From Exophiala sp. HKRS030 (Eukaryota > Ascomycota > Eurotiomycetes > Chaetothyriales > Herpotrichiellaceae): DNA of 64,000 nt. Below the pieces are notes generated by a model that made no database searches, was not told the DNA's origin, and saw only the letters and a list, made by a program, of their open reading frames with translations. The first letter of the stretch is position 1. Every line of letters starts with the position of its first letter. Below are positions 34,239 to 46,200 of this stretch, one piece after another. Location of the stretch: NCBI GenBank assembly GCA_023897205.1, contig JAHWDD010000007.1, positions 3,906,001 to 3,970,000 on the forward strand, given 5' to 3'. A program made the position numbers and the translations under genes.

Positions 34239-37200
34239 GCATTGAAGCAAAGATCCATAAAATAGCTGTTGCGTCGTCATCTATGATAGTATATGTCACA
34301 ATATAACTCCTCGCTCGAGGCTCCGAATAAAATCGAATCGCATGCTGCTACTGTTCACCCATCGATTGGAGAGGCTATTAGACCGGTTTAGGGTATTATG
34401 TGACCCACGACTTCCATCTTCAGGTTGACCTACCTGCGGTTTGCAATAGTGACATCCGTTCTTATGATGGATGAGCGAAGAACCAATGGAGCCGAGTGTT
34501 TTGTCTGCTCTCACAATGAGTGACGCATCACAACTTTGTCTTCTTTTTGTGTTTGAATTCTACCGCACCCATGAGTTGTGCTCCATCTTTCCTCACAATG
34601 ACAGAGATTCTGTGACACTTCCCTCTTTAGTCTGAAGGGCTGCATCCCTGAATCGAGGTGTTGTAAGATAGCGTTGTCTCTGTCCCATTAAGAGCATAGA
34701 AATGCCGGGGAGGTTCGTTTGGTCGTCGCTCTGTGACTTAATTTTCAGACAAGTTTTATAGACAGCTATCTGCTCATCAGTACCACCCTGCGCTGCTTCT
34801 TCTCGATGGCTTAGAAGTTCGTATACCTGGCCTCGAGGCCAGATTTCTCGGTCGCTGGTGTACTCATTGACTTCGCAAGGTAGTGAAGAACCGAAAAAAG
34901 ACGAGGGAGAATTCGGTACTTTTGACGCGTGCAGACGCAGCAAATCTTCAAAGAGGAGGAGAGACATCATGTGGCATGATGCTAGCACAAGAACTTTGTC
35001 TTCTTGTGATCTAGTCGTTGTTAGTGATACCTAGTTCAGCTTGTCTCAGTCAGGATTCAGCGCGCCACAGCTGAGCCTCACATTAAGGTTTTTGGCCCCA
35101 TCAAGGCTACACGAATGTATCGTAAAAAATTGCTTCAACGCAGCTGAACGTCGAAGGCACAAAGGAAGCTGTATGCGACGCGAATAATTGCAACTTAAAG
35201 GTTTGTCTTATGGTGACCTTCTGATGACCTGGGCCCACCGCACTGTAGCCCAAGCGCGCCGAATGGATGATCCTCAGTAATTGGCGGTCGTAGTCTCCAC
35301 CTAATGCTACTCATCTGTCTTTTGACCGACTCTGGAGAACGCAAGTATAGCCGTCTCGCTGCATCTGGCGTGCGTGGCCTCCGCGCTCTCGTCTTTCCGA
35401 CTATATCCGACAAAGGAGCTTGGGCTTCAGCTACGTCGGACGCGCTCCACAAGCTTGCCGATTATTCCAATCGAGCCAACCATGACGGACAGGCGATAAG
35501 GCTCAAAACGCACAAGAACAATATCGGATGTCCGTCGCGCCTAGAGTTGCAGTTCCAGCCTCGACTAGGCCTGCCTGGTGCTGCTGTCGAAGACTCATTC
35601 TGTTCATGGGCCAATCAGACTCCAGCCATGACAATCGACAGAGCCTCCTAGTCTGTGCGCCAACGGTAGCCCCTTTCTTCAGCAGCCTATTACGTACGGT
35701 GACTGGCCAATGCTCGACATACAATGTCGGGGTAGCGCTCTTCGCAGCCAGCCAAAACCGACGATCACACCGAGAGGCCCGATGCCCATTGCAGCAGAAG
35801 CTCGTTGCATTGTCATGACCAGATTAGCGCCTTCGCGACGATTGTCATCGCCCCCGATCGGTCCTATTTCACCCTGCAGGACAGGTTGCAACACAATTCG
35901 GCTGGATCAACCTAGATTAGCTTTTCGGAGATCTGAAATCCTCGCCAAAAGACGATCTCGCCTAAAGGCTTTGTGATTCCTATTCGTTCCAGCAGAGCCT
36001 TTACTTGATAGGCCAGCTTTCAACGACCACTGATGCGCTCCTAGGCAGGTCACCTTTCTATCTCTGTTGAAGTTTTCACGTCGCTCATGATCCGAAATGG
36101 TAGAGTATATTTGGTAGCGTGACGAGGCACCATATGACTGCTTTCCAAGTAGTGTAGGCTTTGATAACAACCCTGTGTGCGGCTGTGTCGTTGCGGTGCA
36201 AATTCAACATCAGAGCAAAGCCTCGACAGTGCCACCAGGCATATGAGTCATTCCCAAGGTGAAGTGCCCGACCTTGTTGTGACGATGCGCCGCATGTTTC
36301 TCAGATGTCTCACTTACTGCCATGGTCTCCAATGGATCTGAATTGCACACACATGGTGAGCCAGAGGTAGCTGGAGACATTTCACTGCCAGAAGGACCTG
36401 GGCTGAGGCAGTAGCTATCAATGAATATGCTCTCACACGTATCAGCTCCTCAAAGTCTCGCCGTAGAGCAGTCCCATGTAAGTCACTGCCAGGCTGATTT
36501 TGAAATATTAGACCACCAGACTGCCGCACGCATACTGATTGAAGACTTCAAGGCAGAGGGTTAAAAGCGTAGAGGTAGGATCTGCCTGCTCGGGAGTATC
36601 TCGTGAGTTGTGGGAAATAGGAACTGTCTGACCTGCGCCTCGTTAGGTAGAATACTGCAAACTCCCATCAGGCTTTTAGAAGTGGGCGTTGGCTTGGTAG
36701 TGAATGTCCTTAAGCATGCTGATCCTACAGAGTCGTTCGCCCGTGCATGCATTGGCGAAGAATTCATGCCGAAGCAGGTGAGCTCAAGGTCTTGTGAAAG
36801 CCTTGACGTTGCGATATGCAAAGTGGAGCTAAGTGGTTACGCCGCCTAACCGTGTCAAGTCTCGTCGCATTTGTGAGGGCTCTGTTTCGAGTTCAAACAT
36901 GATGGCTAGAGGTCGACAACCAATATATTGCCTAGCAAACACTACTATATGAGCAGCTGTGTAGACACGGCGAGGGTTTCATAAGTGGAGTGCAACAAGC
37001 AGAGAAGGTCGAAGCTCACACAACACCAATATTGAGACCTACGAAAGACGTGCGCAGATTGATGAGCCGAAGTGTTCAGCTGAAAAGTCTGACCAAATCA
37101 GGGTCGTGTTGCCGAAATCCATATTTATGCGACAATCGAGGTTTCTGCACCAACTACACTGTGCATAACCAGTACAGTGGCACTGCTGTTGGTCACATAC

Positions 37201-38908
37201 TCTGGAAATGCCGAGTCTGGCTTAAAACGCAGGATAGAAGAGTTTCACGATGGTGTCACACGACCTTGCTGCCGAGTCAACAAGTCTCTCCAAAACTGGG
37301 CAGTTCGTCGGCAGCCAAAATGTCAGGAAATATGCTGAAGCAGTTGCTATTGGTGAAGATGGTAGCAGCGTCTAAGCGAAACATGCCAGAGAAAAGGACA
37401 GCTGCGGAGTCTGTTTCGAGTTTCAACGGGCGAGAGCATTCCAACTCCACGAACTGGGCGTTTTCTCACGATACACGACGGTATCAGATTCAGAGCTTTG
37501 ACCACGTTGATCGCTTTGAAGTGTGAGCTCAGATGAACATCCAAAGCATAGAGGATTGCAGTGGATCATCACATGATAATCCACGTGCTCTTGGTGGTCA
37601 CTCTGAAACCAAATTGGCCGTGTTTCAAGTTTCCAATTATGGGGAGCACAAACGTTCCAAGGAAAACCTTCTTCGCGAAGGCCACAGTGACGTTGACGCC
37701 TCTTTGTTAAAGCCTCACTGTGATTCTGCCTATCTGCTACAAATGCCACTATCAGTAGCTCATATTTTCGATGTCCAAACGACACGGCTGGCAAAAGCCG
37801 GGAATCTGCCTTGCAGGCTCGGCTCACAGTTGATGCAATCTTGGTGTCAAGCCCGCTCCTTAGTTAGATGGGCACGGATTGTTTGTGTTTTCCACTTGGG
37901 ATTCTCCACCAACGCCATCACTGAGCACGGGCTTTCCAAAATCCCGCCGTTGACATGAGCAATTGCGGGCCGGCGCGCAAGTGGCAATCAGAAATGCAAA
38001 GTTCCAAGGAATTATCAGTGCTCAGATCAGTGTTGAGCTAGGTGCCCACGACTTACGAGCCACTTCTTTTGGGTGATTTAAGTTAACAATTAGGCCTGGT
38101 GTCATGTTTCATGTTTATGATCCGTTCAATGTGGCTTGGTTGCCCATCGCACACACATGTTCTGGATCTCAGTAATTTCCACTGAAGCCTAATCCTGCAA
38201 TGGTCAACATGTTTCAGGTTTTCGCTTGGCCATTACCAGCAACTTCCGGGAGGACTTCCACGTCCGCCTCGATTCTCGAGAAACGAAATCCCATGCCCTG
38301 GTCGCCTAGTCTCGCTTGGATCCAGCCAAATCTAACATCTCTTGTATGCCTGACCCGAGATCACATCATCATCTAACTAGACGATATCGTTCAAGATTCA
38401 AGCCGTGTTTCGCCCATTTTGGCAAGAGAATGACTTGACATCATCACACTTCCCCGCTAAGTATTTTACTTTTTGTCCACAAAGACCAAATTCATATAAG
38501 CGACATTAATGATCATCTCCATTGCACACATCTCATTTCCGAACGGGAATCTAAGCAACACAAACATAAAAAGGAAATATCAAGTGGTTCTTCATAGCAT
38601 GGCGTAACATGACCCACGTTGACCAGCAACCGGGTGGGTGATTCGTAGTTTTATTGGAAGTGACCTGACCAGCTGAATATCGTCAAATGCCTCGGACGTA
38701 CAAGAGACCCGAAATTTGCATGACTATCTCTGCCTGCCGAGACCGAGCATAATATTTACACACTGTTGACATTGAGACACTGCTGAGCCATCAGACAACC
38801 CTGTCAAGTGCCTGAAAGATGCCATGCCCTCCAGATTAGGCGAAGACTCTGTTACCAGATCCGTCATGCCTCATCTCCGTACCAGTCGGGTGGCACAACT
38901 AATGCGTT
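34239..38908. other. Gene-poor 4.7-kb region
   Basis: No confident gene. The longest frames are 36990-37526 (plus, 178 codons), 34593-34988 (minus, 131 codons) and 35304-35651 (plus, 115 codons), none with a domain I know. The stretch 35200-35980 has short frames on both strands with no homology I can see; it could be a decayed gene or element, but there are no terminal repeats. Confidence 0.45.
34593..34988 (-). CDS. Weak candidate: 131-codon hypothetical ORF
   Basis: An open frame with a protein-like composition (MMSLLLFEDLLRLHASKV, EIWPRGQVYELLSHREEAAQ). No domain, no intron partner found, no conserved neighbour. It might be an exon of an unrecognised gene or chance. Confidence 0.2.
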   Translation of the reverse strand: MLASCHMMSLLLFEDLLRLHASKVPNSPSSFFGSSLPCEVNEYTSDREIWPRGQVYELLSHREEAAQGGTDEQIAVYKTCLKIKSQSDDQTNLPGISMLLMGQRQRYLTTPRFRDAALQTKEGSVTESLSL

Positions 38909-40268
38909 TTATGTTCTGTACCCCTCATACCGAATGGGATTGTCTTCACTCGATCCACTGGTAGAGGATCCAGTTAATTGCCTTCTTGGGTCTGGCACTC
39001 CGCCACTGATCTCATCTCTTCGCTGTTGTCGACTGCTTGGTCGAGCCACGGTGCGCCCACTCATGTCATGGTCGCGCATCGATTCGTCACTATGGTGGCG
39101 TGAATGCCGCCTCGGTCGGTTCCTATGGCCTGGTGACAATTCTCGCTCTCGAGATGATCGAGACGAGTGTGGTTGTGAGTGCTCCGAGGGCTGGGATGTT
39201 GGCGCATGAATGGCTCCACCTCCTGCCACTTTCCGTTTCTTGGGTGAATTCTGGTAATCTGCACGAAGATGCGAGGCGTTGGTCTGTGAGAAGGGTGAGC
39301 CATGAGCACTCTTGCCCGACGGTGTTGGAGGCTGGTTCCCTCCAGAAGACGGATTCGGGGGAGTCCAGTGATGGAAGAAAATCCCTGGCTCAGCTGACGC
39401 TGTCTGTGCTTGTTGCAGAGGATGCAGCTGTTGTTTGACGGGTGCAGCCGTCGAATTGGGAATCATTTCTGTAGTATTCAGCCGAGACAGAGAATTTGAT
39501 GAGGATGGTCCCGAGATAGAATTACGACCGAGAGTCGAGGTTTGAGCGACTGGAGGGATTGAACTTGTGTTCTGTGCTGTCTGTAAAGGTTGATGGCCTC
39601 CGTAGGGATTAGCAGGAATCATTCTGTTGTCACGATGCAGATCGGGGATGACTGTGTCTGGGCCTGGTTCTGCTGCTGCTGTTGAATCTGCTGCTGAAAC
39701 TGTTGTTGCTGGGCCTGTATTTGCTGTTGTTGCTGCTGGTTTTGTATGCTCAGAGAGGCTAGATACTGCTGCGCCCATTCTAGGGTGTGAGATGGAAGGT
39801 TTCCTCCTCCAATGCCTGCGAAGACTAGAGGAACCATAGGTGGCGGAATACCCCCTTGAAGAGACTCTCGCAACATAGTCTGTTCGATGCGTCGCTGCTC
39901 CAGTCGAAAGCTTTCCTGGCGAGTCTTTTCCTCCTCTTGTTTCCTGCGATCTTCTTCAGCTTTGGCGTGCAACCAACTCCGCATAGACTCGTCCTGACCC
40001 GCCCATTGCGAGGGAGGCGCCGGTAAGTGAGCCAATGAAGGAGGAGCCGTAGAATGTCCCCTATCTGGGGAGGAAGATTGAGACCAGCAGGTAGTGGCAA
40101 CCCTCTATGAGAGTTGTTCATCCTATTGTCTTCGAATACAGACGGCAAATTGCGTGGTGACTCTGGTGGCGAATATCTTGACTGGTTTGCCTTGTTATAT
40201 ACCGAGTATTCATGAGGCGGCTTGATGTCGTTCTGCATGTAATTCGGTTGACTCAGTGCTAATAACAT
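38909..40268 (-). CDS. Gln-rich, low-complexity regulator-like protein (two apparent frameshifts)
   Basis: Three consecutive minus-strand frames join into one protein of about 453 aa if one base is added at each of two coding C4 runs (plus G4 at 40067-40070 and 39644-39647). The parts are: a Pro/Asn-rich N-terminus (MLLALSQPNYMQNDIKPP..); a charged helix (SMRSWLHAKAEEDRRKQEEE, then RLEQRRIEQTMLRESLQGG) followed by IPPPMVPLVFAGIGGG; a Gln tract (residues about 195-225); and a Ser/Pro/Arg-rich tail with PKKRKV, an SV40-type nuclear localisation signal, and RRHSRHHSDES. Intact C5/G5 runs at 39357-39361 and 39851-39855 show that only some runs are short. A nuclear transcriptional regulator is likely from the NLS and polyQ; the charged helix and GIGGG block look conserved but I cannot name a family. 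Confidence 0.75.
39644..39647 (-). other. Frameshift site 2 in the Gln-rich gene
   Basis: Coding C4 where C5 joins ..NQAQTQSSP to DLHRDNRMIPANPY. Confidence 0.7.
39669..39745 (-). repeat. CAG/CAA trinucleotide repeat encoding polyglutamine
   Basis: An imperfect CAG/CAA tract on the coding strand, interrupted by Ile, Ala, Phe and Asn codons. Likely length-variable between strains. Confidence 0.85.
40067..40070 (-). other. Frameshift site 1 in the Gln-rich gene
   Basis: Coding C4 where C5 joins AGLNLPP to PDRGHSTAPPSLAHLPAPP. Confidence 0.7.
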
Positions 40269-43200
40269 GGGTGCGGTCGATCAATCAACTGGTTGGAACA
40301 ACAACGTGATGTTTTCATGGACAAACAGAGTAGGAAATCAACCGTGCTGTGATATGATACACAGAAAGAGGTCCTGGACTCTGTGCTCTGTAAACCGTGT
40401 CGATGATAGAAGGTTGATTGCAGGAAGCTGTCAGTGACGTTGGGTTGGCGACAGTGGATGACCTCTGACAAGATTTTAAGGCGGTTGTGCAAAGTGTTGC
40501 ACGATTGGGAAATGGTGGGTAGTTATGTCAAGAAGCGAAGGACCGGGCGTTTACCAGGATCGATGTTGTGGCTTCCCAGATCTCTAGGCTAGGGTCCGAG
40601 TTTCGTAGATGTGACGATCGAGCAGTTTCGGGCAAATGTTGGTGAAATCCAGAACTGGGTCATTGACCTTTTGAATGTCGATCAAAACGTGGAAATGGAG
40701 CCAGGTTACGTTGTTTTTTGGAGCATATAAATTTGGCTGACGGCGGTCGGAGTAATAAATGTTGCAGTCGTAGGCTGTGGACAGCTCACGAGGATATAAC
40801 CGACCAGGAAGAAAGACTTTGAGCAAGTACAGACAGAATAGACTTTGGCGTATCTGGGTACTTAAGCCGAACACCTTGATGCGGACCCTTCCTTGACCAC
40901 AACAGCGATTCAGATAGTGGAGCTGATCCTAGAAGGAGTCTAGGTGTGAACGCAGAGGAGCCAAACAGGCATGGACTGAAAGAAGAGAATGGAAATGAGC
41001 AGGAGCAGGGCTCAGACGTTGGATGTTAGCGGCAAGCTGTGGTACGAGCAACGGGAAGCGACAGAGCCAGGGTGTAGTGAAGAACTCCAAGTGTGTAGCG
41101 TATCAGGATCATACGATGGAGCGTGAGGTATTTCGTATGGGGAACAAAGACAGGGTCTTATGAAGCCGGGAGCCGAGCAGAGGCCCAGAGCGAAGACAAG
41201 ACCGACACTTGTGTGGGAAGTTGGAACTAGGAGCTCTCAAACACTACGCTCCACGGTGCACTGACTGGAGGATGGTTACAAGGAGATGAGGTGGAAGTGG
41301 CCATGCTGTAGGTTATTAGGGACTCACTCTTGACAATTACGAGCGTCCCTCGTTCATTTGCCTAGTGTGTCCGCTGTGCTGCGTCCGGAGTACCTAGATT
41401 CAGAATTCATGCTTCCCTGAAAGAGAAGAACCCACAAAGCACATCTCAAGCAGGAAGCGATCAGAGCACGGGAGGGATTCTAGCCAACTGAAAAAGGTGC
41501 CGTCAGTGGACGAGACTGATGTGGAAATGGAGATCCTAGACCAGGAAAATCCATGCGTGCCTCAGCTGCCGGCTCTCACCCTGACTAACCGGAGTGGCTA
41601 CGAGTACCCTAAAGGTCAAACCGAGTGGCTCAAGCGGACCGGAGGGGGTAGAGGAGCAAGTCAGAGTGCTTTGTTTTGATCCTCTAGGCGGAAAAATGGC
41701 AATGTTCGAAAACGGAATGTGAAATGAGGCGTAGCGACTGGCCAGCGCCAACTGACGACTCGTGGACGGCATACGGTATCGAACTTAGCCAAAAACTGAA
41801 CTCTTAGAAGCAGAAAAAGCAGGGACCAGCGACATATGGAACAGGGAACCAGGGATCAGGACTGGCTTTTGACTTTGCACAGTTGAACTCCAAGAAGCAT
41901 ATCTGAACCAGCACCAAACCCAGATGCTCCGCTGTTTAGGCAGAGTTTGAACCCACAATATCTGGTTGGAAGCGTTGCAGCTTGCGAACGATATTCGTCC
42001 AAGACTCGTCACTCAATGGGCCACAGCCATACTTTCCTCCAACTGCACCCGTGCTCCGTTCCCGTTCCGAGATGCGTGACGAATTACCCTACCCTGGAAA
42101 GGACTAAACCAAACTCCCAGACAAGATGCATCACCGATTCACTCCTGATTTCTCGGGGTGAATCAGAGACGACATGACGAGCCTACCGGATGCTGCTACT
42201 CCATACAAGTTCAGACTGTGCAGCTTTCCGAAGCTTCCTGTCTTGCCCTGCATCATCCAGCCGCGCCGTGGTTTCCACCAGCGGTAGCCACAACATCGAT
42301 CCGATTGAGGCACTGGTCTTCGAGAAGCATTCCTCCCGCATACTGGTTCATCTCTGACCAAGATCGATCTCGGTTCGCGGCAACGTGCTTCTCAGCCGCA
42401 GGAGATCTATATAGGAGGATAGCGTCGATAATCTACCTCATCTTCATGTTGTTCACTTGTGTTGGTTGAAATCTGGCGGGGAATGTGGCACAAACCCAGA
42501 GTGTCTACGGAGTAGTTAGTTGGAGATTTCGACTGCTCTTACATTTGTGGCGTTAGCCTATCCATCAAGGCAATGCATCACTGTGAGCTCAAATTGCAGG
42601 GAAGAGCCCAACTTTCTGTGCAGGATGAGCTGTCGGACCACTGTGCGGGCCACTTAGGGGGCCAAGTTCTCCTAGGCAACTCGATGGTGGAACGTCGTTA
42701 TGCTCCAAGGGGCGACATTTTATGCCTATCATGCCTATCACCATGCTGATCTTTTCCTTGGACACACCCTTAGGTGGCCCCGACACCTACCAGCGAGTGC
42801 CTACGCATTTGCCTTTGGCATAGATGGACGCTTATGACAGCTTGACGGTTAATTGATCCCTGTTTGCACGCAGTGCCCCTCACATGGCGGCCACGGGCAA
42901 CGTTCGTGGCAAGACCTCATGGCATTGAGACATTGCACGACATGGCCACAAGGGTGCCATGTGCAAAACATGTCGATCTTTGCTGAACTCGAGTGATAAA
43001 GTGCTCATCATCGTGACATACTCTCAATTGGGTAGACTCGTCGGTCAGCGACTGTTCAAAGCCACTTTACGACCAAAAGTCCCTGTTGCCATCACAGCGG
43101 TTGTTCCATCCAGCCAAAAGCTACCGACGCCCAGGGATGTCTTTCGCTAAGGACATGTTCAGCCCTTTCCCTTTGCATCAGATTTGTCTATAGCCACTAG

Positions 43201-46200
43201 ACGCCTCCGGTTTTCTCTCGTAGATTGTCCCTCGGAGACGATGCATACTTCTGAGTTAGCCTTACTTCCATTGTGTGAAGCTCTTTTGTGGGCAACTCCG
43301 CTTAGAAGTACCTCATTTGCTTGCGTCGATTGGTAAACGATAAGAACGAAGAGCGGTCACAACTCGGAGTCACTAATTATTTTTCGCGGCACATTCACCG
43401 ACTGCTCTGACCTCAGGAAGCTACCTCAAAAAATCTAGACACCTGACGACAAAGCCATGCAGCAGAACAAGAAAAGGCTATTGCCGAGCTGGTATTGCTA
43501 TCCCTAGAAGCTACCATACCTAGACACATGGGGCGTGATTCTCAAACAACGGTATCGTTACCGACCCCGCTTGATGCCTCGAAATCTCTCAATGGCGCAA
43601 AATTCGGCACATCTGGACATGTTGGCCAGGCGTGCCCTGGAGCATGGTAGGTTTGAAGCTTCATTATTGGCTTATCTTCTGTTGCTTGGCTAAGTGCTCG
43701 GGTCGTCACAATTCCAGCGCCACGTCTGCCTTTGTCCCGCATGGTACATTTTACATTCACCATGTCGATGAAGGAGATAGATGCTACAGAGCGGGCTTGC
43801 CTTGTGGCTGAGGCAGTAATCACAGGGTGTTCCCAAGGGGATACATTCAGTGCATGTGGACGACTATGTACGAGGTTACTGATCAAAAGTAGAATATGCA
43901 TGAGCGGTACCGTGCACACCCGGCTCGAGCCAGAAGGCTCACGGCCCCTTCAAGAAGTGGCTCCCCTTAGCTCGCTGCATCGTGATCGTCGTTGACAAGG
44001 TGAATACTCACTTCGATCGCCGTGGGTCACCACACCGTAGAGCATTTTCAAGCGAGCTGTTAACCTCATTCCAAGGATCATTAGACGGCAAAGAACCCCA
44101 ACACACTCAGGACAGAATTGCAACAGTCTGCCTTTCGCCCCAACACGCTTGCCTCTGTAGCACCATGCCAAAAGGCTTGGCTGGGGGTCGCTGAAAGTCG
44201 GCGTTCGTGACTTGGGAATTCTCCTGCTTAGCTAGTCCTTCAGGCACGATTGTGTGCTCTAATTGTCCAGGCACGACAGGGTGCTAGGGCCTTCCATGGT
44301 TGGGAAATGACATGGTCCTTGTATCTTGACTTTCCAGCTTTTGGTCGCTACACCATCAACTCCTCAACTTTTCTAGAAGAAACCCGCTCATTTTTCATGT
44401 ACACCTTGTACCATTTTGCTTGCGAAGCACGAGAAACCAAATTGGCAAAGGGGCAATGATCACGTGAATGCACATCGATAACGCAGCTCCCTTGGTCTGT
44501 GGACGAGCTCTCGCTCTCGAAACCCTCGCATTGCATCAACTTTTCAGATGACGACTCGCCTTTGACCAGTGAGTGGGACCAGAACCTGCAGCACAACAGG
44601 GTGATGTTACCTGGAGACCCTGGCCTAAAGTGGTCGACAACCACCTGAGTTTGGCCACTTTTGACCAATTTGGGGTATAAGGCTCCCCTCCGCTAGAATC
44701 TTACTTGACGGGAGAATAAACGACGTCAACTTGCATGCACCGATGCTACCACTAATTGCTGCATCACGCAAGTGAGGATGTCCCTGCCGCCGACCAGCCC
44801 TGTAGACGCTTACTCTCTAAGTTCTCTTTTCTCATTTTGGCCCCTGTTGGGCTACTTCTTCGGTGGACTTGGACAAGTCGCTTGAACACAAGCGACAGGA
44901 CCTCGCTCCTTATAGGGTGGTCAACACGAATTCGGAGACTCCCAGAAGTGTAGGAGGTTTGGAGGAAGCATCCTATTGCACGAATATTACAAGACTCCAT
45001 TTTTGACACGAATCCGTCTTTCCGGCTGTTCTCCTGCACCCCTGGCCAGTCATTTACTCATTAGTAACTTAGCCTGGAATATTGCCCACATTTGATCCAA
45101 AAGATGTGCGACGCGTCAATCTTTGCCCTTGTTCCAAAGGAATCATCCTCTTAGCCTCACACCATTCAATCTTATTAAGCGAGAAATAACACCACTCAAG
45201 AGCCGACATGGATGCCAGTGACGGCTAGATGAACGGGGATCCTGTTTGCTATCTCAATCCCGGACTATCTGGGACGGCTTCAACCGATCTGAATACAGTA
45301 CATGGTGACGCACCTGTTGTACAGGCGAAGTAGCCGGTTGACCTTGATTGGATAATATGTCGTGTTGTCTTGGTTGTTCATACCACAATTGACCAAGCTT
45401 GCGTAGGAGTAGGGGCAGCTGAGCTTACTGTTTTGGTATTGACAAGTTTCAACCACATGATCCCATTCATGGACTATGCTGCATGGGCGTCCGATTTCTC
45501 AAGCCACCCCGCCAAACGACGCAATCGAGTTCAACTCGCAAGTCCGCAACCGATGCAGCCCTTTGATTAGATTATAGATATGGAGTACTCTATCTAGCAA
45601 CTCCACAACCGGAAACTTGGGGAGCTACATACGACCCGAGAACGTGCCATGGCGCTTCCAAATCCGCCATTGCGTTTTTGGGTCGTTGTCCGACGGCGTT
45701 CGTATTCCAAGCCTCACTCTTGGAGCAAGGAATGAGATGGCCGTCAGCATATTTTTGGGAAACGAATCAGCTGTTGTAGCCACAGGACGGTTCAGGTTAT
45801 AGTACTCCATACATTGCTCATTAGCACGAAGTTGGCGGCAAATCCGGATCCAATTTGTGGGAAACAAGGAGTCTCTATGACTGCATTTGGATGTCATGGT
45901 CAGAAGATCGCCGCTTTCAGTCTCCGATTCCCAGTCTGTCAATACCGTTTGCGGGACCGATCCGGTGGTGCGACTGTGGATACTTGGTTTTGGGCGATGA
46001 GCACCGATGGGCTCCTGTTACCCCGTTTGGATTGAACAGATTGTAAACTCACGACAGGAACCGTGGACCTACGGATCAACCAAAGTCAAGCAATTCATGC
46101 TCGTAATCTCCATTCTCGTGCACGACATGTTGACTCCGTCTATTGATGGCGATCTGAGCACGAGGTATCAGGGATCTCAGCACGCGTGCTGATCACTACG

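Noticed and set aside
36990..37526. 178-codon plus-strand frame
   Set aside because: No domain, no conserved block, no splice partners; likely chance.
39619..40035. Polyglutamine frame as a separate gene
   Set aside because: It joins the frames on both sides by one base each, and the combined protein has a coherent architecture.
42800..45100. Search for transposon ends or target-site duplications in the desert
   Set aside because: I saw no long inverted or direct repeats by eye; a self-dot-plot would be needed to be sure.
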